Positions 1 to 6,664 of a stretch of 15,612 nucleotides of DNA are shown here, one piece after another. Each line of letters opens with the position of its first letter. Position 1 is the first letter of the stretch. The stretch spans positions 1 to 15,612 of the forward strand of contig CAJTNT010000067.1 of the NCBI GenBank assembly GCA_910577785.1, written 5' to 3'. Both the position numbers and the translations under genes were made by a program. This DNA comes from an uncultured Lachnospiraceae bacterium (GTDB lineage: Bacteria; Bacillota; Clostridia; Lachnospirales; Lachnospiraceae). The notes beneath the pieces were generated by a model. The model had not been told where the DNA came from. It saw only the letters and a program-made list of their open reading frames with translations, and did no database searches.

Positions 1-156
1 GAAAGCCATGTTGTTTATGGCGTTTTCCCTTGCATAACGTAACAGGATTTCCTTTTGTGTCTGTATGCTTGAGCTTTCCTGCACGTTCCCATCGTCCCTC
101 GGCAACCTGCAATATAAAGCTGCACTGTATGTTGTTTTTGCGGTCTGCCCTGTCAT
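1..156 (-). CDS. Large serine recombinase, TnpX/Tn4451-like, N-terminal part only (runs off the left edge)
   Basis: The 52 visible codons read as the start of the resolvase catalytic domain of a large serine recombinase, the enzyme class that excises or integrates Tn4451-like transposons and ICEs. The block ALYCRLPRDDG (residues 13-23) followed by SSSIQTQKEIL is the family signature. The start at 156 is supported by a GGAGGG ribosome site at 164-169. In the family the motif is Y-x-R-L-S-R-D-D, with the nucleophilic serine two residues after the arginine. Here residue 19 is proline (codon at 100-102), so the nucleophile is missing from an otherwise normal motif. The rest of the gene is outside the window, so I cannot say whether it is intact. 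Family assignment is confident. Loss of activity is inferred from the single substitution. Confidence 0.85.
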   Translation of the reverse strand, partial: MTGQTAKTTYSAALYCRLPRDDGNVQESSSIQTQKEILLRYARENAINNMAF

Positions 157-205
157 AAATAATCCCTCCATTCGTGACAAGGCATTCCGCTATTCAGTTA
201 AGTTC

Positions 206-211
206 ATTATA
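206..211 (-). promoter_or_regulatory. Possible -10 box for the serine recombinase gene
   Basis: A perfect TATAAT on the minus strand lies about 50 bases before the recombinase start. No good TTGACA-like -35 box sits at the right distance, so this is tentative. Confidence 0.3.
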
Positions 212-334
212 CTACTTGATACAATACTATCTATCCCCATGTATGCAAATGAATGTTACATGAAAAGAAAAAGTCATCTGATATTTACATCTCCTTAGAT
301 ATGAGGAGATTATCACTGATAAGTTAATGCAAAA

Positions 335-348
335 CTTGAGTTTCCGCA
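335..348 (+). repeat. Left terminal inverted repeat of the IS4-like element
   Basis: CTTGAGTTTCCGCA is the exact reverse complement of 1889-1902. It lies beyond the 3' end of the transposase gene. Confidence 0.8.
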
Positions 349-492
349 AACTGTAATTCAAAAATGAATATAATCTCCCAAAGCACCAATCTGCCAAATT
401 TTGAGAAGATATAGAGCAGCAGTTTTATGAATAGAGGCACTTTTATAAGCCCCGCCGGAACCGGACTTTGGGAGACGTATTCTTTTATCTGT

Positions 493-1741
493 TCAAACAG
501 CCAGCTTAAGGCAGAGTTGACGGTATGCAGGGCGCTTTGTCCTGAACCAGAGTCTGATGCCTTCTTTTGCATACGAAAGTATGCCGGAGATACCTTTTGC
601 CAGCCGGTAATAGCAGAATGCTATTTTTTCTTTGACTGGATCTGCAGTCTGTATGATAGCTGTTTTAAGCGCATTCGTTTCCGATTTCATAGAAATATGA
701 CCCAGAAATGCCATGCACAAAGTGAGATAAAAATTTAATGCATTGATCGCTTTCAGCTTCCGTACCCTGAAGTTTTCAAACTGGAACATTTGCTTTTTAC
801 AGCGGAAGTATTCTTCGATTTTCCATCTGGAAAAGTAAAGTTTAGCAGTCTTTATCACATCATCTTTGGATTTGATTTCCCTGTTTGTCGCAAGCATCAT
901 GGGGTGTTCCGTAATGCCATAGACAAGGACGAGATAAATGTCTTTTCTGGAAGCGGTGATCTGTACTTTTATATGGGAAAGATAAGCGTCATGCATCTTC
1001 CCTTTATAAAATAGCGGGAGTTTCACCTTTCCTGCGGTTGCGCAGTTCTGCAGCATATACCCATTTATTATGGTATAGCAGTTTGCGTTTTGCGGTCAGT
1101 CGGATCACATACTCCTGTTCCATGGAATCCAGTTTGAGAAACATCTTATTATCATCATAACCACGGTCCATGACAAAGGTTGCTTTTCCAAACAGTGTTT
1201 TCGCACGTTCCATTGCAGAGAAGGTTACGTCATTGATGGAAGTGAAATCCTTCTCTTTAGAAGAATGGATCTCGGAAAAAATGCTGACAGGGTGGTTGCT
1301 GTTTGTAAGAACGGTGGCTTCTGTAACGTGAAATCCTTTTTTATAGACATTTTTTGTCTGTGTGCTTTCAGAGCCATCACGAACCCAGCCGAGAGATTCG
1401 AAATGACAGCCGCCAAGTTTCACAACATCTCTGTTATCGATATGGATGACCGGATTCTTTGGACACCATTTTCTAACCTGCATCAGATAAGATTTCAATG
1501 CAGCTTTAGGAGTGCCTTTTAGCAGATGTCTGGAAAGCCTGTCTACGATATTGATTTTTTTGGAAGGTTCATGCAACTGGTCGACGATATCGGTAAGCAG
1601 GCAGCTGCCAGAGGCAAGAATGCCGTAATTCATGTCAGCGATAAACTTTCTTTCTGGTTTAGGGAGTTTAGAGGAAATTTTATTTGAAAAAGATAAAATT
1701 TCCCGTTTCATTTGATAAGTATTTGATGTAAAATTAACCAT
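493..1741 (-). pseudogene. IS4-type DDE transposase, broken by a one-base frameshift
   Basis: The gene reads in two pieces. The first piece (1741 down to 1004, 245 aa) holds the first catalytic aspartate region (IDNRDVVK, Asp102/105) and the second (FVMDRGYDD, Asp192). The second piece (reading in from about 1056 down to 493, 187 aa) holds the IS4 signature Tyr74-x2-Arg77-x3-Glu81-x6-Lys88, within YFSRWKIEEYFRCKK. The pieces overlap around 1020-1045. Removing one G from the sequence AAAGGTGAAAC gives a continuous reading ...RRKVKLPLFYKGK. Moving between frames needs a +1 shift, which is not the usual -1 programmed frameshift of insertion sequences, so I call it a disabling insertion. The ATG at 1741 has a ribosome site AAGGAG at 1749-1754 that lies partly in an inverted repeat. 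Family call is strong; inactivity is inferred. Confidence 0.8.
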
Positions 1742-1821
1742 AAGGAATCTCCTTTATTTTTGTTTAGTAAGATTTTTGTTTGGTAGCTTAATTTTACATC
1801 AAAAGGGAATGAGATTCCTTA
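1722..1821 (-). promoter_or_regulatory. Two interleaved perfect inverted repeats over the transposase ribosome site and start codon
   Basis: A 16-base arm at 1722-1737 (inside codons 2-7) is the exact reverse complement of 1788-1803. An 11-base arm at 1741-1751 (overlapping the ribosome site, spacer and first base of the start codon) is the exact reverse complement of 1811-1821. In the mRNA the order is B', A', B, A, so the two hairpins interleave: they would form a pseudoknot or exclude each other. Either structure would hinder translation on a transcript that contains the upstream arms, for example one reading in from outside. IS10 and IS50 limit transposase made from external transcripts in a comparable way; applying that here is inference. 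Confidence 0.6.
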
Positions 1822-1888
1822 TATTTTAAGCATTTTTTGCAAGTTGTTCACTATGATACTCATAAAATCAGGACCTTGTGGATAAAAC

Positions 1889-1902
1889 TGCGGAAACTCA
1901 AG
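1889..1902 (-). repeat. Right terminal inverted repeat of the IS4-like element
   Basis: This 14-base repeat is the exact reverse complement of 335-348. It lies about 150 bases upstream of the transposase start. Confidence 0.8.
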
Positions 1903-2028
1903 AAAACACCTTTCTATTGCCAGGGCCGGATTCTAACGCTATAATAGAAATAAGCCGCTGCGCTTCTGGGCAAGGGGGTTGGCACATTGCAGGGACTGTA
2001 AGGAGAGGGCTTGCCGGAAGGAGAAGGC

Positions 2029-2076
2029 ATGCAGAAAGAAGAAAAGATGCAGAAAGAAGAAAAGATGCAGAAAAAG
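2029..2076 (+). repeat. 18-bp tandem repeat (two full units and a partial third)
   Basis: ATGCAGAAAGAAGAAAAG occurs at 2029-2046 and 2047-2064, followed by a 12-base partial copy at 2065-2076. Each unit encodes MQKEEK in frame and carries its own ATG. The unit number could change by slippage without a frameshift. Confidence 0.85.
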
Positions 2077-2199
2077 ATGCCAGGCTATGACAATGTGTTC
2101 AAGACGATGAAGCACCGGCACAAGAAGCCCTTCAGCCCCATAATCAACCTAAAAATAAAAACAGCACACTGTAGGAGGACACTATGGCAGAGTTTCTAA
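2029..2199 (+). pseudogene. Truncated Rpn-family-like ORF with a tandem-repeat N-terminus
   Basis: From ATG 2029 (ribosome site GGAAGGAG at 2015-2022) the ORF reads two MQKEEK units, then MQKK, then MPGYDNVFKTMKHRHKK. The segment YDNVFKTMKHRHKK...FSPIIN resembles the N-terminus of PD-(D/E)XK proteins of the Rpn/putative transposase group, which typically starts D-N-x-F-K-x-M and continues to a P-x-I-N-x-x-F stretch. The resemblance stops after residue PIIN, and the ORF ends 40 codons later, overlapping the start of the intact Rpn gene. No catalytic residues remain. I read it as the 5' stub of a second Rpn-like gene that was replaced or deleted. It could instead be a short leader ORF translationally coupled to the next gene. 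Confidence 0.5.
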
Positions 2200-3056
2200 T
2201 GAAACCTAAGATTGATTTTGCCTTCAAGGAAATCATGATGGACGAGAAGGCGCGCATCGGCTTCCTGGCTTCCGTACTCCAGCTGGATCCCGGAGACATA
2301 AAAGAGACGCAGATTCTGAACCCTTACCTGCGGAAAACGCACGAGGATGACAAGCTGGGGATCCTGGATGTCCGCATCCTCATGAATGACGACACTATGA
2401 TCGATGTGGAGATCCAGCTCTCGGAGCTCTCGGTATGGCCAGATCGTTCCCTCTTCTATGCTGCCAAGATGTACGCCGAGCAGATTGAGCCAGGCCAGAA
2501 GTACGACGTACTCAATAAATGCGTCAGCATCAGCATCCTGGATTTTGCGCTTTTCAAAGAAGAGGCGGACTTCTATTCCTGCTTCCACATCCGGGAGGAC
2601 ACCCGAGGCTTTTTGTACACCGACAAGATGGAGTTCCATGTGATCGAGCTCCCAAAGCTCCCGGCGGAGCTGAAGGAGGGCTGCACCGGGCTGGAGCTGT
2701 GGGCGAAGTTTATCAATGCAGAACGGAAGGAGGAATTTGACATGATCGCAGAAAGGAATCCGTATATCAAAAGCGCCTATGACCAGCTGCAAATTATCAG
2801 CCAGGACAGGCAGAAACGCATGGAATACGAGGCCAGAGAAAAGGCTATCCGGGACTACAGCCAGGGAATGTACGAGGCAGAGCAGCGAGGCAAAGAAGAA
2901 GGGATAAAAGAAGGAAGGGCAAAGGAGATTATAGAAAGCGGATATGACTTTGGGGTATCAGAGCAAGATATCCTTGGCAGGCTGCAAAAGAAGCTGCAGA
3001 TCACGTTAGAGCAGGCAGAGGAATATATGAAGATGTTTGGAAGCCAGACAGCATAG
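2184..3056 (+). CDS. Rpn-family PD-(D/E)XK protein (recombination-promoting nuclease / putative transposase), 290 aa
   Basis: The protein has the layout of the Rpn / PD-(D/E)XK putative transposase family. The N-terminal segment is KPKIDFAFKEIM (residues 7-18). The nuclease core is GILDVRI...DVEIQL, with Asp62 and Glu76-Ile-Gln78 as candidate metal and catalytic residues; glutamine in place of the final lysine is common in this group. The C-terminal third is charged and helical, with the repeated EEG/KEG pattern seen in family members, and ends in a short helix (about 255-290). E. coli Rpn proteins are DNA endonucleases that raise RecA-independent recombination; that role here is by family. 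The start at 2184 has AGGAGG at 2173-2178. Length is normal and no frameshift is seen, so the gene appears intact. It is richer in GC than the downstream sugar genes. Confidence 0.85.
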   Translation: MAEFLMKPKIDFAFKEIMMDEKARIGFLASVLQLDPGDIKETQILNPYLRKTHEDDKLGILDVRILMNDDTMIDVEIQLSELSVWPDRSLFYAAKMYAEQIEPGQKYDVLNKCVSISILDFALFKEEADFYSCFHIREDTRGFLYTDKMEFHVIELPKLPAELKEGCTGLELWAKFINAERKEEFDMIAERNPYIKSAYDQLQIISQDRQKRMEYEAREKAIRDYSQGMYEAEQRGKEEGIKEGRAKEIIESGYDFGVSEQDILGRLQKKLQITLEQAEEYMKMFGSQTA

Positions 3057-3089
3057 CCGGGTTATATTGATAAATTCTTGTCTTTAAGA

Positions 3090-3121
3090 AAAGGGTATCC
3101 CTAATGGAGGAGATACCCTTT
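3090..3121 (+). terminator. Hairpin after the Rpn gene, possible weak terminator
   Basis: AAAGGGTATC (3090-3099) pairs perfectly with GATACCCTTT (3112-3121) around a 12-base loop, 33 bases after the Rpn stop. No real T tract follows, so termination strength is doubtful. Confidence 0.45.
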
Positions 3122-3148
3122 CCCTAACTGTAAGCGATGAATAAGTAA

Positions 3149-3271
3149 GAGAAAGGGTGGAAGGATAGATTAATAAATTGCGTAAATTCATTGGCTGCAA
3201 TTGTTACGTTGGCGACAGCAGATTATGGAAAGGTATCTAAGGCAATAGAACTGATAGAAAAATTGCATTAA
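3149..3271 (+). pseudogene. Possible 3' tail of an unidentified gene
   Basis: An open frame of 40 codons with no start codon reads as a plausible protein C-terminus, including LAAIVTLATADYGKVSKAIE, and ends in TAA at 3269-3271. It lies just upstream of the IS3-type element's left end. I do not recognise the family. It may be chance, but the composition (amphipathic alanine/valine and lysine/glutamate helix) is protein-like. Confidence 0.25.
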
Positions 3272-3392
3272 ATTTTATTGGATGATACATGTGAAGTGGT
3301 AAACTAAAACTGGACACGGTGATATAATCTATGTACAAAGGAAATATCATCCGTGGACAAGCAGTACCATCCAGGGAACAGGAGGTTTGCCA

Positions 3393-3704
3393 ATGAAGTA
3401 CACCAGGGAACAACGCCTGGACATCGCTAAGCGCGTATACGATGGGGAACTAACCGTGGAGGAAGCGGCGGTCATGTATCAACTCAATCCATCCAGTGTG
3501 AAAGGCTATCTTCGCCTTTACCGTGCCGAAACGGGGCTTCCGCCCAGAATGCGCAGGAAGAAAACTGGGAATGTCACACAGCCTATTGAGGCTCCAAATG
3601 ATACCAGCCTCAAAGAATATGAATCCATGTCAAAAGAAGAGTTCATTGACGCCCTCGTCATGGCACGGATAAACGAAGCACGCTTAAAAAAGGATACTCA
3701 GTGA
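3393..3704 (+). CDS. IS3-family transposase OrfA (helix-turn-helix protein), 103 aa
   Basis: The N-terminal half is a helix-turn-helix of the IS3 OrfA type: KYTREQRLDIAKRVYDGELT, then VEEAAVMYQLNPSSVKGYLR. It binds the element's ends in this family. The C-terminal half (SKEEFIDALVMARINEARLK) is the usual leucine-zipper-like linker before the frameshift site. I chose ATG 3393, preceded by AGGAGG at 3380-3385, over a TTG two codons earlier. The ORF ends just after a canonical slippery sequence. OrfA itself looks intact, but the element cannot move by itself because orfB is truncated. Confidence 0.85.
   Translation: MKYTREQRLDIAKRVYDGELTVEEAAVMYQLNPSSVKGYLRLYRAETGLPPRMRRKKTGNVTQPIEAPNDTSLKEYESMSKEEFIDALVMARINEARLKKDTQ
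3686..3692 (+). promoter_or_regulatory. Programmed -1 frameshift slippery site (A AAA AAG)
   Basis: The heptamer AAAAAAG sits in the correct phase (TTA AAA AAG) near the end of OrfA, as in many IS3 elements that make an OrfAB fusion. The -1 frame continues GYSVKGSGVEKKYLPIDSG, a plausible fusion linker, before meeting TGA at 3758-3760. Confidence 0.65.
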
Positions 3705-4401
3705 AAGGAAGTGGTGTGGAGAAGAAGTATCTTCCTATCGACAGCGGGAATACCAAGTGATATTGGAGCTGTCAGGCGACTTTCCCGTCAGCCTCCTCTG
3801 TGAGAAGATGGGAATACAGCGGAGCAGCTTCTACAATTGGAAACATACGCTCTCCCACCCGGCAGAACGTACGAAAGCATTACTCAGCAACCTGGCGCTG
3901 TTCGAGGAATACCATCTCCGTTATCCTTCCCACGGATACAGATGGCTGAACGCCAAAATCCGTCTAGATACAGGCGCTGTCATGTCGGATCCTTACGCGC
4001 ACAAATACTGCAAGATGCTCGGGGTGAAGAGCGGGGCGAAACTCTATAAATACAAGAAGCCTGGAAACCCGTTCAAGATCTATCCGAACCTGCTCATGAC
4101 CGAGATGCAGATTGACAGGCCGCTGCAGTGCATTGTCAGTGACATGACAGCTTTCTATGTGAAAGGGGTTTACTATGAGCTTACGCTATACATGGATCTG
4201 TGGAACAATGAGATCCTCGCCCATGCCCTCTCGTCCAGGCGGGGTGACCGGATGACATACCTGAGCGGCCTGGATGACCTGACCGGGTTAAAGAAACAAT
4301 ATCCGCGGTATGAGACGATCCTCCACAGCGACCAGGGCGCGGCATATGCATCCAAATCATTCAACGAGCTACTGCCGATGTACAGCATTACCCGGTCGTA
4401 A
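3692..4401 (+). pseudogene. IS3-family transposase OrfB, frameshifted near its start and truncated at its 3' end
   Basis: The main open stretch (3757-4401, apparent GTG start) begins mid-domain with ILELSGDFPVSLLCEKMGIQ and continues through the HTH_21 region and the rve integrase core. The first two catalytic aspartates are seen in IVSDMTAFYV and ILHSDQGAAY. The third residue, a glutamate about 35 residues after the second aspartate, is missing because the sequence stops at MYSITRS; the TAA at 4399-4401 belongs to the inserted ISL3 element. Upstream, the linker GYSVKGSGVEKKYLPIDSG lies in the -1 frame of OrfA and not in the frame of the core, so a one-base change near 3743-3757 also breaks the gene. 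It cannot encode a working transposase. Confidence 0.8.
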
Positions 4402-4433
4402 ACGGTAGATAGGTTCTTTCTAAAGTTAGTTGA
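4398..4433 (+). repeat. Left terminal inverted repeat of the ISL3-type element
   Basis: 36 bases, inverted match to 6245-6280 with two mismatches. It contains the transposase stop codon (4426-4428) and supplies the stop codon of the truncated IS3 orfB (4399-4401). Confidence 0.85.
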
Positions 4434-6184
4434 ATTCACAGTGAAAAAGTTCATGAAACAGTACCTTGGCCTTTAACAGCCCAAAGCTGTTCCTGCCATA
4501 CATAATCCGTTTTATTACCTTGATTTTATTCACACTTCCCTCTGCTAAGCCATTGTTATAAGAATAGATAATTCCATTTTTGATAGCTGTTAAATCTTTC
4601 AATATCCCCACCACGAATGACTGTAGTTCAGGTATATCGTGCTTCTTGGCAGACTCTATCCATGCGTCTAATTTCTCGGGTTTTTGGGAAAATATTGCAG
4701 TGTGGAATTCTTTCACCAGGGAATAAAGAGTGCTTAGCAATGGATACGTCTCCAATGCCTGCCCATACTGGCCAGCAGTGATTGTTGCGACATCTTCCAG
4801 TTTCTTATAGATCAGCTGGCAGAGGGATTTCCTCTGGATGAATTCAGGCTGGGGTTTGCCCTGCTCATCCTGCTCCCGCATCCGGGATCTTTCTTTCTGC
4901 ATGAACATCCTAAGGGACTCAACACTTCCTGTATATCCTTTTTCACAAAGGAGCGTATGGATCTGGGGATAGGTAAGCCCCTGGCTCCGGAGCTCTATGA
5001 CATCTTTCTCATAGGGAGCCAGTTTGCCGGGGATCCGTGCATTATAATGGCCATCTGTAACACGATAGTCAGAATCCAGGTAATTCTGTATGGTCTTATA
5101 TGTATGGTGCATCATAGCAGCAGTCTGTCCAATCGGATACCTGTCCCCTGCCAGTCTTCTGGCTTCGTCAACTTCCTGCTGCTTCTGCTGCCACGCCAAT
5201 TGGTGCTGCCTTTCCCGGGAGACGGCCCTGTCCTTCGGAATCTCATCTTCCGGAATGGCAAGATATTTTCGGATGGTTGTGGGAGACGAATGCAGCAACA
5301 GTGCAATATCCGATACCGTCAGGCCTTCTTTCCGTTTCTTATGGGCAAACCTGATCCGGAGTGCCCTGTTTGCAGTATTGTACAGCGCTGCCATTTCATT
5401 TGAAATTAATTCAGTCAATGGAATCTCTACTCTGGCGGGAAATTCCCTGATGATATATTTGTTTATGGCTTCTGAAAGCCCTTTTATTAAATGGAATCGG
5501 TCGCTGACCTGTACTGCCTCGGGATGCGAATCCGTTGCTGCTGACGAATAAGTGGATGCCCCATCTCTGGATACGGTCTGGATATTTGGAAATGTTGCAA
5601 GCCATCTGCTGACATCAATGCTCTCCCTGGAGGGAATCATGTCAATGATCCTATGGCTTTCAAGATCGACCATGACCGTTCCATAGGAGAACCTTTTCCT
5701 GAGTGCGAAATCATCCACACAGACCTTTTTTACAGAGGATTTATCCACAATGGACGGCATTTTTTTTAAGCAGGCTGCAGATGCTGCTCTTGCACACAGT
5801 GATATTTCCGCTTTTCAAAAGCCTTGACGCATTCAATGAACTTAACTGTGTCGAAGTATGGATAATGTTCTTGACCAACCGGTCAGTCTTCTTTGCTTTT
5901 GGCGCAGCAAAGGGATGTCTCTCTGCAAACGTTTTATGCTGACAGCCAGGATTATAGCAGAAAAATTTTCGTGTATCCACTAATAAAATGACCTGTTTAT
6001 CCTGGATTGGCAGATCCTGAATCTCTCTCTGGTATATTGAATGGACATGCGTGGTTTTTGAGCCGCAAAATGGACATGCCAGTTCCTTTTTACTGGATTG
6101 TATATGAAAAACAACCTCTTTATCTTTAATGCGGTATTGTACTAATTCGTAATCCTGATTGAGTGATTTTATGAATTCATCCAT
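4426..6184 (-). pseudogene. ISL3-family transposase, split into two frames at an A8 tract
   Basis: The first piece (6184 down to 5741, 147 aa) carries the ISL3 zinc-binding region with Cys37-x2-Cys40 (CPFC) and Cys76-x4-Cys81 (CYNPGC), followed by the helix-turn-helix region. The second piece (5760 down to 4426) carries the DDE core: Asp16/17 in CVDDFALRK, Asp66 in SRDGAST, and the catalytic glutamate near residue 407 in GLAEGSVNKIK. The pieces meet at eight A residues (5760-5767 on the plus strand). With seven A residues the protein would read through as ...LLKKMPSIVDK. This could be an inactivating slip or a transcriptional slippage site. I chose ATG 6184 (MDEFIKSL) because AAAAGGATG lies upstream; an in-frame ATG at 6229 is an alternative. 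Confidence 0.8.
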
Positions 6185-6244
6185 ATGGCATTCACATCCT
6201 TTTATCGAACTTTGACCATATTTTATCATCTTAACGCGCTAAAA

Positions 6245-6280
6245 TCAACCAACTTTGGAAAGAACCTATCTACCGTTTAC
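6245..6280 (-). repeat. Right terminal inverted repeat of the ISL3-type element
   Basis: 36 bases, inverted match to 4398-4433 with two mismatches. It lies about 60 bases upstream of the transposase start. Confidence 0.85.
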
Positions 6281-6290
6281 TAATATTCTT

Positions 6291-6307
6291 ATGCGGTAAC
6301 ACCGCAT
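6291..6307. other. Perfect small hairpin just outside the ISL3 right end
   Basis: ATGCGGT-AAC-ACCGCAT is a 7-bp perfect stem with a 3-base loop, starting 11 bases past the IS boundary. No T tract follows. Role unknown. Confidence 0.4.
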
Positions 6308-6360
6308 GTTTGAGCAGGTTGTTAGTTTCTATTGTTTTTTGATGGGATGCTTTGTGAGTG

Positions 6361-6559
6361 GTTTAACTTTACAATACCAATTTACAACATTTGGAAGTCT
6401 TTGAAACACGATAAAATAAACCGGGAACTGTGATACGGACTTTTAACTATTATCTTATAGAAACAATTCTTAGCTGGCGAGTATAGGTTAAGAGCTATTC
6501 CAGTATATTTGAGACGTGCGTATGATTTTCTGCCATATATTTGGAAGGATGGGCGATAA
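6361..6559 (+). pseudogene. Decayed coding remnant, multiply frameshifted, family uncertain
   Basis: Three consecutive frame segments read as plausible protein: YNIWKSLKHDKINREL, then VIRTFNYYLIETIL, then LAGEYRLRAIPVYLRRAYDF followed by LPYIWKDGR and a TAA stop at 6557-6559. Joined, they look like the basic C-terminal tail of a membrane-associated glycosyltransferase, but I would not name a family from this. It lies 60 bases before a good terminator, fitting the end of an old gene cut by the ISL3 insertion or deletion. Confidence 0.35.
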
Positions 6560-6620
6560 AAATCAAAGGGAGATATCTGTCTCATTCTTTGACGGATAGG
6601 ATATGCTCCGGGATATTTCT

Positions 6621-6664
6621 GGCACTAATAGCGTTGATGTTATTAGTGCCTTTCCATATTTTTT
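6621..6664 (+). terminator. Rho-independent terminator
   Basis: GGCACTAATA (6621-6630) pairs perfectly with TATTAGTGCC (6641-6650) around a 10-base loop and is followed by TTTCCATATTTTTT. It would end transcripts coming from the left and insulate the sugar cluster. Confidence 0.75.

Larger units (their letters stand above)
335..1902 (-). mobile_element. IS4-family-like insertion sequence with 14-bp perfect terminal inverted repeats
   Basis: The outer ends are CTTGAGTTTCCGCA at 335-348 and its exact reverse complement at 1889-1902, giving an element of about 1.57 kb that holds one frameshifted transposase gene on the minus strand. The flanking bases are AAAA on each side (331-334 and 1903-1906), which could be a short target duplication. 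IS4 relatives usually make longer ones, so this is weak. The IS4 family is assigned from the transposase Y-R-E-K motif. Confidence 0.8.
3292..4397 (+). mobile_element. IS3-family (IS150-type) insertion sequence, right end missing
   Basis: The left end is placed at about 3292 from TGAAGTGG...AACTGGACACGG (3292-3318), which resembles IS150-group termini. The element carries the typical orfA/orfB pair and is cut off at 4397, where the ISL3-type element begins. Neither the rest of orfB nor the right end reappears beyond 6280. The left boundary is approximate because there is no right end to compare. Confidence 0.75.
4398..6280 (-). mobile_element. ISL3-family insertion sequence with 36-bp imperfect terminal inverted repeats
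   Basis: The ends at 4398-4433 and 6245-6280 match as inverted repeats at 34 of 36 positions. They include the family-typical GGTTCTTT...AGTTGGTTGA block, preceded by an outer 14 bases (GTAAACGGTAGATA). The element carries one transposase gene on the minus strand, split at an A8 tract. The flanking 8-mers (ACCCGGTC left, TAATATTC right) do not match, so there is no target duplication. It interrupts an IS3 orfB whose missing part is not found on the other side. Confidence 0.85.

Noticed and set aside
65..298. 77-codon plus-strand open frame at the left edge
   Set aside because: It is antisense to the serine recombinase start and its promoter region, with no family resemblance.
2029..2076. Short tandem repeats considered as a CRISPR-like array
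   Set aside because: The units are contiguous 18-mers in a coding frame with no spacers and no cas genes nearby.
2196..2792. 198-codon open frame on the minus strand
   Set aside because: It lies antisense to the intact Rpn gene, has no ribosome site, and its peptide matches no family. It follows from the codon pattern of the sense gene.
4957..5551. Two long plus-strand open frames (about 150 codons each)
   Set aside because: Both are antisense to the ISL3 transposase core and have no supporting ribosome sites or motifs.
4404..6274. GGTAGATA (4404-4411) and TATCTACC (6267-6274) considered as the 8-bp ISL3 target duplication
   Set aside because: They are reverse complements, not direct repeats, so they belong to the inverted ends.
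6291..6307. Perfect 7-bp hairpin considered as a terminator
   Set aside because: No T tract follows it on either side; the convincing terminator is at 6621-6664.
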